Origin: Blastobasis lacticolella
Lineage: Eukaryota > Arthropoda > Insecta > Lepidoptera > Blastobasidae
Assembly: GCA_905147135.1 (NCBI GenBank)
Contig: LR990043.1
Span: 9,955,057 to 10,019,056, forward strand
Length of the DNA: 64,000 nt
Direction: 5' to 3'
Shown here: positions 10,247 through 19,100 of the stretch, one piece after another
How positions within the stretch are numbered: position 1 is the first letter of the stretch
Layout of the letters: each line of letters starts with the position of its first letter
Translations under genes and position numbers: made by a program
The notes under the pieces: model-generated
What the model was told of the DNA's origin: nothing
Database searches by the model: none
What the model saw: the letters and a program-made list of their open reading frames with translations, nothing else

Positions 10247-13093
10247 TCATTCATTAATCCTCTCGCAGTACTTCAAGCATTCCTTGCACACATCCATCCA
10301 TCGCCAGTTAAATAAGTCACACTCGGGTGCCGATGCCAGGAGCGCGTTGAGCATACCCAAGGCTCGAATAATGGGTGAATTGGCGTGCGAAACGGTTCGG
10401 ACCGCGGGAGTAGCGAGTAAACTGGGCTGGCGTGGTCTGAGTTGAATCCTGGGAACTGGAGGTACAAATAGTCGTACCGCTCTAGACACCAGGTCAAGAC
10501 AGTCTGACTCACCACGCAAAATACGACAAACCATTACCAAAAGGTAGTAATTACGCCTTACCTCTAAAGAATTAAAGCCTAGGAACCCCTGTAGAAATTT
10601 AGTCGGGTACAAGAAAGGGTAATACCCATAAATTTTTTTGTAGAGGAAACGAAGGAATGCCTTTTGAATCTTCTCCAGAAGCAAGGCGTAAGTACATTGG
10701 TAAGGGTTCCACACTATCGATGACGATTCCAGCTTTGATCTAACCAAGGCAGTATAAACAAGCTTGATTGATGCGGGATCGTGAAATTCTCTGGCGTTCC
10801 TGATTATAAAACCTAACCTTTTATAACACCCCACTGCAAGGTCCCTAATGTGTCCGTGGAAGTTTAACGCTGAGTCGAATGTGACGCCCAAATCCTTGAC
10901 CGTTGTGACGCGCCTAATTATTTCATGGCCAAGCTTGTACTGAGTTATGATTGGATTTTTAGATCTGCTGAATGAAATCACACAGCACTTATCAGGATTG
11001 AAGAGAAGCTTGTTTTCAAGGCTCCATTCCAGTACCGCGTCGATATCATTCTGCAAGGAATTACAATCTGACGCTGTATCCACGACATGAACGAGTTTGA
11101 GGTCATCCGCATAGAGCAGACCTTCAGCGGAGCTAAGAACAGATGTCAGGTCATTGATCATGATGTTAAATAAAAGCGGACCCAGTACAGAGCCCTGGCT
11201 TACCCCTGAACGTGTGTGATAGAGATCCGACAGGAAACAACCATGGCGTACATACTGCTGCCTATCAGACATGTAGCTGGCAAAGAGCTGCAGCAACTGT
11301 GGTGATAAACCAATTGCACAGAGCCTACCCAGCAACACATCATTATCCACCCGGTCAAACGCCTTTTTGAAGTCGAAGTAAAGGACATCAACTTGAGCCC
11401 CTCGATCCAGATTTTCGGATATCATGCTGACCAATGTCACTAAATTGGTATTAACCGATCTATTTGACCTAAACCCATGCTGAGCCTCGCACAAATAAGG
11501 TTTTATCTGCGAAGAAATACGACTATGGAGAATGCACTCGTATAGCTTGGCCGAAGACGATTGAATCGCTATGGGTCTGCAATTCGTAACATCGGAAGAG
11601 TCACCAGACTTAGGAATCGGCGTGACACGGGTAGTTTTCCAGCGTTGTGGGTAAACACTTGTGGACAACGACAAATTAAGAACATGGCAAATAGGACCCA
11701 CGAGCACATCTTTGCAGCCTTTTATAATAAACGCAGGTACATGATCAGGACCAACCGAAAGTTTGAGCTTATTTATGCCCCTTTCAACTTCCCTGGCAGT
11801 AATTTCCGTGACACTTATATAATTAGCAGATGTAGTTTTATCATTTGAGCAGATCTTTTCGCAATCAAGAAGTGGAACATCGGGTATAAACACGCTAGCA
11901 AAGAATGAAGCAAACGCCTGCGCTGCCCCACTGCCAGTAAAGCATTTGCCTTCATAGGTGACTTTAGTTTCAAAGCCAGCCTTGGATTTGAGACTGCTTA
12001 TGTGTTGCCAGAATGCACGGGGGTTATCCTTAATCCTATTTTCAATGTGCCGAATGTAAGTGTCATACGCTAGTAGGGAACGTTTTTTTATATCTGTTCG
12101 AAGATAAGCAAACTGAGCATAAGACTCTTTACAGCCATGAGCCCTCCATTGGCGATGAAAGACTGCTTTGCGTTTGATGTCCCTAATTAGGTCAGATGTA
12201 AACCAAACCGGATACGTCCTATTTGCAGAAGTAGATCTAGTCTTTTTAGGTACACATTTGTCAAATATATCGTAGAGAATGCAATAGAATGAGTCTAAAG
12301 CGTCATCAACATTAGGAGCCGTATATACCTCATCCCAAGAAACAACGGATATAAGACTATATAGGAGACTATAATCCCCTTTGGAAAAGTTCCAGTCTTC
12401 GCATCGATTTATGTTGCTCGGCTCAATCTTTTCAGAGCGGGTCCGGTACCCGATTTCAAATGTGATGCTAATGTCTAGTGGTGGATGGTATGCGTCACGG
12501 CGCGGGACAAGTCCTCCTCCATCTATTTCGGTAGCTACCGCACGACGGGCGCGCTCCGACACCAGCACCACATCTAATTTACCTCCATGCGAATTCACCA
12601 CGTTATTCTTCTCTGTCAAACCGCACACAGTCAATAAATAATTATAATAACACAAAACATCATTATTTGTGTGGTTAGGGTTAAGATTTAAGTCACCCAT
12701 GATAATGACAATTCCCTTTAAAGTCTCTACAACTGACTCAACCTTTAAAAACCAGTTCATGTATTCCTCAACGGAAGCACGAGGATTAATGTACACAACG
12801 CACAGGTAGCAACTGACACTCGCAATGGTGCACGAAGCCCAAAGGTCTTCACCAGTGTCGGTCTCCAGTTCCCGCCGACGCTGTAGCGACACGCCGGGAC
12901 GAGCCGACAGCAGCACCCCGCCTCCACCGCTGCCGGTGGCGCGGTCGCGGCGCAGCAGGCTCCAACCTCCGCAAACTAGCTCGGTGTCGTCGACTGATGC
13001 CGTTAGAAATGTTTCAGTAACAGCGACGATGTCATAGCTTGTTGTTAGTAAGCTGTTTCTGAAATGCACCAGTTTAGTATTAAGGCCTCTCAC
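10247..13093 (-). CDS. LINE ORF2: APE endonuclease / reverse transcriptase
   Basis: This 948-residue frame copies element RNA at a nicked target. The endonuclease covers about residues 1-230 (VRGLNTK, VAVTETFL, IIMGDLNLNPNHTN). The RT covers about residues 430-720 (SVGPDHVPAFIIKG, KTTRVTPIPKSGDSSDVTNCRPI, HGFRSNRSVNTNL, YFDFKKAFDRV, GVSQGSVLGPLLFNIMINDL and the catalytic YADDLKLV). A C-terminal tail follows, ending in DLFNWRWMDVCKE. The frame begins at a GTG (13093), not an ATG. It is open further upstream (..CINIAYQN) into the end of ORF1 but contains no ATG there, and the first in-frame Met is over 100 residues in. Translation probably depends on coupling to ORF1. Confidence 0.9.
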   Translation of the reverse strand: MRGLNTKLVHFRNSLLTTSYDIVAVTETFLTASVDDTELVCGGWSLLRRDRATGSGGGGVLLSARPGVSLQRRRELETDTGEDLWASCTIASVSCYLCVVYINPRASVEEYMNWFLKVESVVETLKGIVIIMGDLNLNPNHTNNDVLCYYNYLLTVCGLTEKNNVVNSHGGKLDVVLVSERARRAVATEIDGGGLVPRRDAYHPPLDISITFEIGYRTRSEKIEPSNINRCEDWNFSKGDYSLLYSLISVVSWDEVYTAPNVDDALDSFYCILYDIFDKCVPKKTRSTSANRTYPVWFTSDLIRDIKRKAVFHRQWRAHGCKESYAQFAYLRTDIKKRSLLAYDTYIRHIENRIKDNPRAFWQHISSLKSKAGFETKVTYEGKCFTGSGAAQAFASFFASVFIPDVPLLDCEKICSNDKTTSANYISVTEITAREVERGINKLKLSVGPDHVPAFIIKGCKDVLVGPICHVLNLSLSTSVYPQRWKTTRVTPIPKSGDSSDVTNCRPIAIQSSSAKLYECILHSRISSQIKPYLCEAQHGFRSNRSVNTNLVTLVSMISENLDRGAQVDVLYFDFKKAFDRVDNDVLLGRLCAIGLSPQLLQLFASYMSDRQQYVRHGCFLSDLYHTRSGVSQGSVLGPLLFNIMINDLTSVLSSAEGLLYADDLKLVHVVDTASDCNSLQNDIDAVLEWSLENKLLFNPDKCCVISFSRSKNPIITQYKLGHEIIRRVTTVKDLGVTFDSALNFHGHIRDLAVGCYKRLGFIIRNAREFHDPASIKLVYTALVRSKLESSSIVWNPYQCTYALLLEKIQKAFLRFLYKKIYGYYPFLYPTKFLQGFLGFNSLEVRRNYYLLVMVCRILRGESDCLDLVSRAVRLFVPPVPRIQLRPRQPSLLATPAVRTVSHANSPIIRALGMLNALLASAPECDLFNWRWMDVCKECLKYCERINE

Positions 13094-13127
13094 GTTTTGG
13101 TACGCAATATTAATACATCCAACTGCG

Positions 13128-14387
13128 TTATTTTGTTTCTGTGGCCTTAATGGATTCAGGGCTGCGTCTTCGTCTCCGAAATAACCAAGCTTTTACCCTT
13201 GCGTTATTAGGCCACACGTCAGCTGACAAACACCGCTCGAAATACTGCACCGGTACGGAGATTTTATACGATTTGTAGTCGCCTTTAGGTCGCAGCTCCT
13301 CTACGGTGCAATGTGCATCCGGAAATAATTGACGCAGATAATTGCGCACTTCATCCGCTTCCGAAATCATGTTCCACAAATGGATCTGCTTTCGCAGCTC
13401 AACGGCTTTTAGTGTGGTGATGGTAGGTCCAGCAGTACCGCGAATATATTCGTTACGCCTAGATTTCCGGTGGCGCACCTCTTTCCATTCATCCCTGGAA
13501 TCAGTCGGAGAATCCAGAGGGCTCTCAGGAGGATGTTCGACTGGTGTTCGTTGAGTGTGCGTATCTTCAGGCGCGACAGTGGACTCATCAAGCATCACCG
13601 ATATTGTCGCATCATTCACTTTGTTAACTTCGGAGCTCTTTATCGCTGGAATAGCAGAAACTGTAGTGGTACCAGGTTTCTCGCTCTTCCGTTTCCGCAC
13701 CCGCTTCGGTTTGGCCTTGTCTGAGCTATTCTCCACATCGTCCACATTCGAAACAGGGGCGCATTGGCACAAACATTGTCTACTAAGTGCCCTCTCGAGA
13801 CGATCCTCGGTTGTTTTTAATCTATCTGTACAGAGCGTGAGCGCCGTATGGCACTGGGCTATGGCGGATACTGCGTCCGATAATTGCTCCGTCAACATGG
13901 TCATTTGTTGACGGAGAACCTGAACCTCCAACGAGTTAATCAAGTGGGCATCGTCGCCACTGTTAATACCAACAGTTGCATTTAAATTGTCCTGACCGTC
14001 GAGAGTAATGTCATCAGGTTTCAACACAGTTGTTCCATCCAAAGACTGCAGTATAGACTCATCAACAGTCGCGGTGATCTCCTTGCCAGCGCCAGGTTTA
14101 GGTAAAGGTACGGTTTTTTTCCTAATTGTAATATTTTTTAAGGAGGTGGGTGTGCCAACAGTTATATTACAGTTTGGTCCGACTTTTTTTGCAGCTATGG
14201 AACATTCGGGGCATACCCAGTCTGCTTTTTCAGCCACAGTAGGAGCCCTAATACAGCAAAGAAAGTGGTATAATTTACCGCAAGACTCAACCATACATCG
14301 CAGACAGTCCTCATAGGGAAGCAACTCAAGCTGGCAGCCAGAACAAATCATTACGCCTATGTTAGTAGAAGCGCGCAAGCAAAGCAC
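13128..14387 (-). CDS. LINE ORF1: PHD zinc finger and coiled-coil protein
   Basis: A 419-residue nucleic-acid-binding partner of the reverse transcriptase. Residues about 15-63 form a PHD-type finger: CSGCQLELLPYEDCLRC, then C..LYHFLCC and VCPEC. About residues 155-210 are a leucine-rich coiled coil (LRQQMTMLTEQLSDAVSAI..). A basic KPKRVRKRK run follows near 230, then a C-terminal domain (LRKQIHLWNMISEADEVRN..) resembling the RRM-like or CTD fold of LINE ORF1 proteins. PHD-bearing ORF1 proteins are known from CR1-like LINEs. The frame is uninterrupted. Confidence 0.85.
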   Translation of the reverse strand: MLCLRASTNIGVMICSGCQLELLPYEDCLRCMVESCGKLYHFLCCIRAPTVAEKADWVCPECSIAAKKVGPNCNITVGTPTSLKNITIRKKTVPLPKPGAGKEITATVDESILQSLDGTTVLKPDDITLDGQDNLNATVGINSGDDAHLINSLEVQVLRQQMTMLTEQLSDAVSAIAQCHTALTLCTDRLKTTEDRLERALSRQCLCQCAPVSNVDDVENSSDKAKPKRVRKRKSEKPGTTTVSAIPAIKSSEVNKVNDATISVMLDESTVAPEDTHTQRTPVEHPPESPLDSPTDSRDEWKEVRHRKSRRNEYIRGTAGPTITTLKAVELRKQIHLWNMISEADEVRNYLRQLFPDAHCTVEELRPKGDYKSYKISVPVQYFERCLSADVWPNNARVKAWLFRRRRRSPESIKATETK

Positions 14388-14544
14388 AACAATACAAAAT
14401 AATTGTTATAAGCGTAGCGTAGGTAGCAGTAAGTCATACGGTGCGGCGGCGCGGGCGGTGCAATGCAACAGAGTGGCGGCGTAGTTGTGACGTAAGCCGC
14501 GCGCTCGAAGTGAAGGGCTTTTTCGCCGCGGCCGGCCGAGTGCG

Positions 14545-14660
14545 CGGTAGCGCGGTGGTGTATGAGGCGGCCGGCTGCGCTGTGGCACGGAGGTCCCCGG
14601 TTCCAATCCCACACGGGCCGATGTATTTTTTCCAATAATGTGCATTGCACGGTCAACACA
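14545..14660 (+). repeat. tRNA-derived SINE-like head
   Basis: A B-box-like GGTTCCAATCCC (14600-14611) is preceded at tRNA spacing by a degenerate A box (GCGCGGTAGCGCGGTGGTG). It lies in a GC-rich block just upstream of the intact LINE. It could be a SINE head or part of the LINE 5' region; it is too divergent for a functional tRNA. Confidence 0.45.
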
Positions 14661-15043
14661 GTAGCTGTCTCACTCTAGGACCGCCCCAGAGGAGGTAACA
14701 TCAGGTAAAAACACCACAAGAGGGATAAGGAATTGAATATTAGCAAATTCCACCAATCACAAAATAGTTCACAAATAAATTCACAAACTCACAGAGCAAC
14801 AAATAACACGTCCACACTGGTTGAATAGCGGACGGTGAACTGATGATGACGCTGATGATATAACAATTGCGAGCAGGCTTAGACAGGATCTTGAGACCAG
14901 CGTAAACATGTGGAAGGAAGTTATAGAAAACGACGGCTTGAAGGTGAACGTTGCCAAAACAAAGTAGCATGCATGTATCGCTAACTGCAGCGCGGATCTT
15001 GAAACCATCCGTACAGGGAACGGAGCTGTCAATCATCATCGTC

Positions 15044-15660
15044 CTAGCGCTTATCCCGGCCTCTGCCAGGGTCCGCTTTCCTATACAATCTTCTCCACTT
15101 CGCCCAGTCTTCGGCATCCCCTTGTCGTAAGCCGTTGACTGTCGCATTCGACTCAGCGATGTCAATCCATCGCTTCTTGGGCCGCCCACAGGCCTCTTTC
15201 CTTACTTCATAAGCCAAGGAGGCATGTCCTGAATTTCCGCTGAGAGGGCATCGAGCACTATGCAAAACAAGTATTAACACAAGACTTAACACAGAACCCT
15301 GGTGAACACCTACAGTAATCTGGAAGGGATTAGTATGGCCTACGATGGTTTTGACAACATCTGTATAATAGAAATGTACGCCTCGGGCACAGACTTTGTT
15401 CTCAGAGCCCACCAGATTATTTCCCGAGGGACACTGTCGAAAGCCCTCTGCAGGTCAAAAAATGCGTAATGCAACGGTTGATTCCTACTGCAATGGCTCC
15501 TGGAGGACCCTGAGAGCAAAGACTGGATCCATGGTGCTGCAGCCCAGCCTGAAGCCGTATTGGCATTCCGACAAGGAGCATTCCTTGCGAAGTCTCGAAA
15601 CGGAGCTGTTAATAAAACAGATAAATGGAGATTCATCGGCTCCGATGTCAAGTCCCGTAT
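15044..15660 (-). pseudogene. RTE-type LINE remnant
   Basis: The minus strand carries RT pieces: AFFDLQRAFDSVPREIIWWAL (15.34-15.65 kb), then FQITVGVHQGSVLSLVLILV, and, after a deletion, the RTE C-terminal signature GRPKKRWIDIAE..DWAKWRRLYRKADP. The catalytic YADD segment and all upstream sequence are missing, and the pieces lie in different frames. Related tails occur at 33.64-33.79 and 62.92-63.06 kb. Confidence 0.8.
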
Positions 15661-15896
15661 CTCTGAAGCTTAAACCAAATCTCCTGTGACACTAAAATCC
15701 CGATCAAGCTCCCTTGAGCTTACATACAAGAGCATAATATTAGGCCTGTGATTAGGCCTCTATGGCTGCCACGCAAACGAAGCACTTCGCGAACACCATG
15801 CCAACGAAATGAAAATGTTGCGAGAGCTTACGACGAAGACCGCAAGGGCTGCGAGCAAGGTAAAGCGATAAAGGTAAGGTTGTTAGAATATATAAA

Positions 15897-16075
15897 CTAG
15901 TAAGCGAGAGGTATTGGATCCGAACAACACTGCGGCCATGTTCCAATTAGTCTTTTCTGACTTGTGTACATTAGTACCGATGCTCTTTCGGTGAGGGAAA
16001 ACATCGTGAAGTAACTTGCACATTCAGGAGGCTAATTGTGTAACCATGATTCAATCTGATCAGGATCCTCTGGTT
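15897..16075 (+). repeat. Lepidopteran SINE, partial copy
   Basis: It contains a degraded tRNA-like head, then CATGTTCCAATTAGTCTTTT, ACCGATGCTCTTTCGGTGAG and GATTCAATCTGATCAGG. These blocks are shared with the SINEs at 46.85 and 59.85 kb. Confidence 0.65.
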
Positions 16076-16079
16076 CTTT

Positions 16080-17030
16080 TGCGATTTGATAAAAGACACT
16101 ATGAAAATGATTAACATAAATACCGACACTGAATTCTGCATCTTTTGCTTTTACGAAAATTATACAGAACTTGCTATAGTAGATTGATAAATTTATTCAG
16201 ACCAATTTGTAAGATAGGTAAATCGTCTCCTAGCGGGAGTTAGTGACAACAAGTTGGTGGTTGGCCCCAAGTTTACCGAATTTTTTTTACCATCTGTTTG
16301 TAGTAAGAGGTTCTTGAAGTTTATTTATATTGTTAGAATCGGCATAAAATACTGCTTTAAGAAATTTCTTTTATAAATAATTAAAGTAGTGCCTGTTGTG
16401 TCAGTTATGTCTATGTTATATCTCTGTATTTCTTTTTTGTGTGCAATTAATAGTTAAATAAATAAATAAAATATGCTTTATTAGACTATTTTGTTTGTTA
16501 TTTTTTTTGCATATAATAAACTTACCATAGTAGCCTGATAATACAGACCAATTTGTAAGACAGGTAAATCGCCTCAGAGGGAATTGTCACCATCGCGAGG
16601 TTACAGAATTTTTTTAACCAACTTCTAGTAGAAAAAGGTTCTTGAAGATTACATTGTTAGAATCGGCATAAAATACGCTTTATTAAAGTATTTTTTGTTT
16701 GTTACATTTTCTGTTGTTTAAAAGGACTCAAACCAAAAAAAATTGCTAACTTTTTACTTTTATGCGATTTAATCAAAATATTACTATGAAAATAATTAAA
16801 ATAAATACCGGCAATGAATTCCACATCTTCATTTTATACGAAAATGATATGACCCGCGTCACGAAAGAAGAGACTTGTCAAATGGGAGTGGAGGGGATTT
16901 CGCGCAGGTAATAGTAGGTATGCAGCGCAAGTCGAACCACGTGACCCGCCAAGTCTCTTCTTATTTGACACTAGCTATACCATACTTGCTTTAGTAGCCA
17001 GCGGGAATCTTTTAGATTTTTTTAAAATAT
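16080..17030 (-). repeat. Two inverted-orientation copies of the AT-rich ~300-bp repeat
   Basis: Copies at about 16080-16380 and 16500-17030 share 'accaatttgtaagataggtaaatcg', 'ggttcttgaag' and 'aaataccggcaatgaattc' blocks with the dimer at 5.56-6.23 kb, reversed. The second copy is interrupted at about 16852-16978 by a small insert. The insert's ends contain AAGAGACTTG and CAAGTCTCTT in inverted orientation, so it is probably a nested MITE. Confidence 0.6.
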
Positions 17031-17399
17031 TGTGGTCGGTCCTTTCTGGCAGCAGCATTTTTTTTCTTAGGGTACGCGCTATAAATGCTTAGAATTACTT
17101 AAGTAGAACTGACCAGTAGAGCCCCCACTAGTATGGTCAGTAGTTTTGTGTTTAAGGTTGGGACATCGGGGTTCAGAGGTATTTCAAATAAAACATCCAG
17201 TTATGAATATTACAAGTAAGTACTTGGATCTTCGGACTCAACATTACCACCATTACTCTTGCTGGCAAGACGCTAAGCGAGAAGAGGCCAATTAAAGATG
17301 AACGCTAATTTAAGAGAGGTAGGGCATAGCGGGGTATCCCGTTTGAATTGGAGCCGCCCGACTGCCTCCACCTTATGAAATACCGCAGCTAAACAATAC

Positions 17400-17640
17400 T
17401 TTATTTTAAATAGTATTGTGTTTCTGCCGGTGAGTAAGGTCTCCAGCCATGGGGTGGGGATTTGGGGAACCGTGGCTTTAGCAGTGGAGGGGCATTTGCC
17501 CGTTTCGCTGCCAGAGCAACGTGCTACAGAGGTGGGCAACGCATTGGCGATACACTTGGTGTTGCTAATGTCTATAGGCAGTGGTGACCACTTTCCATCA
17601 GGTGGCCCGCTTGCCTGTTTGCCTACCGTAAAACATAAAA
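17400..17640 (+). pseudogene. 3' end of the 6.8-kb LINE family
   Basis: The segment ending CACTTTCCATCAGGTGGCCC..CATAAAAAAAAC is nearly identical to the last ~100 bp of the LINE at 6.84-9.83 kb. It is 5'-truncated and has a short A tail. Confidence 0.75.
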
Positions 17641-17699
17641 AAAACACTCTTCTGCTGCTAACCCGCGGCGGCGGTAAACTCGCGTATTAAGCCGCCACA

Positions 17700-18890
17700 G
17701 TACCTACCTACCTTCGGCTTGGATCCATGTTGCTGCTAAGCCGGTTGACCAGTGTTTGGTAGTCCATGCATAGTTGGTAGGTACCTTTTGTATAGGTAAG
17801 GTACCCATATAAAAACAATGTAGGACCCTGAGTGGGACTATAATGTAGAGATGTCTATATTATATTTTAAAGCAGACAACGGCTGCTATCTCACCCGCGG
17901 TAGAAGCACTCACCAATACCTACTATGCAGTGTAGGTACTAGGTACACCATATAGCTGTACCTACACAGCAATCGCACTTACCAAGTATTTCCACTTCAT
18001 TGGTACAAATTTCGAGAAATCAGACGAAATTATGTTATGAATAGGTCGATACTGGGTTGGTCTCTCCCATCTCTCCAATCCCATGATTGGCTTCTGTAAT
18101 TACCAATTTTTAGATAAGTAAATGCTATTATTGTGTTAAAAAGTCCATATTCTATTCAAAAATTAGAAACCCTATGTTTGTAATGTAATTAATGGTATTT
18201 ACATGACATGACGACGTTTCTAGGTATCTAGGTACGTAAAACGTCACGCTGTTCACCAATATCTTTGAGTCACGAAAAAACTCCTTACTCAAAGGAGTTT
18301 ACATTTCATGGGTACAGATTTTTTCTAAATGGTGATTCTCCTTTTTTTGTCCAAATATAGGTTATAGAAAGGTTTGATATTTTGTAGGTTTAAGCTACGC
18401 GTCGACTAGCCCGCACCGCACGAGCCGCACGAGCCGCACGCATCGCATTTTGGGTTGCTATGTATGAGTTTGTATAGGAGTGCGTTCACTGCCCGCACTG
18501 GCCGCACCGCACAGCCGCATCGCATTGTCAGTAGTTAGAAATACCAGCATAAAATGCGAGCGATGCGGACAGGGATACCAGTAAAAAGTGCGTTGCTTGC
18601 CTGAAATGGGAGACCAAGTCCTATAAATCTAAGAAAAATGAAAGGTTTAAATTGTAACTGCACTTCTGTACTTGAGCCTGCTATAAACTAGTGGGGGGGT
18701 TTGTCACAAGCTCCACGCTTGGCACGTAAATCAAAAAACAGGAAACGCTGCTGACCAATTTCTAGAACAAAAGAAAAGTATTATTTGTATCGTATTGTAT
18801 TTATTGTGGGGTTATGGTATATCATATTTTATTTATTACCATATCTTGTATTATTAGTTAATTAAATATACTTGCTCTCTGTTCCGCTTT
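17700..18890. other. Non-coding stretch; GCCGCAC-rich block at 18.40-18.60 kb
   Basis: No gene seen. Between 18403 and 18600 the words GCCGCAC and GCATCGCATT recur, partly inverted (GCGAGCGATGCG), suggesting a decayed MITE. The rest is AT-rich with no motif I can assign. Confidence 0.4.
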
Positions 18891-19012
18891 TGGCACCTAC
18901 TCTTTCGCTTTACGCATGGCCTACTGGTTGACTGGTAGATAAAGCCTTGATGGCTTTAAGTCCGCCAATTCTATTATTTTTAGTGCAATAAAGTTTTTAA
19001 ATAAATAAAAGT
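18890..19012 (+). repeat. LINE 3' UTR and tail
   Basis: The block CTGGTAGATAAAGCCTTGAT..TAAGTCCGCCAATTC..TGCAATAAAG..AAATAAATAAAAG is a form I recognise as a recurrent lepidopteran LINE 3' end. It carries an AATAAA signal and a short AAAT-type tail. Confidence 0.6.
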
Positions 19013-19100
19013 CCTGAGCTGGCCTCTAAGACATTAATGTCCTTCCTTGTACCCGTACAACGTCCGTGAACTTAATGTGCTAGACTCGCTTCAGCTATAT

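Larger units (their letters stand above)
10137..14400 (-). mobile_element. Apparently intact two-ORF LINE (CR1/jockey-like)
   Basis: On the minus strand, ORF1 (14387-13128) is followed after a short gap by ORF2 (13093-10247). The element ends in an AT-rich microsatellite tail made of AAATAAAT-type units (10137-10168), as in CR1-like LINEs. Both ORFs are open over their full length with all core motifs, unlike every other LINE here. The 5' boundary is not exact: the sequence turns GC-rich with a tRNA-like motif above about 14400. Target duplication was not established. Confidence 0.85.
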
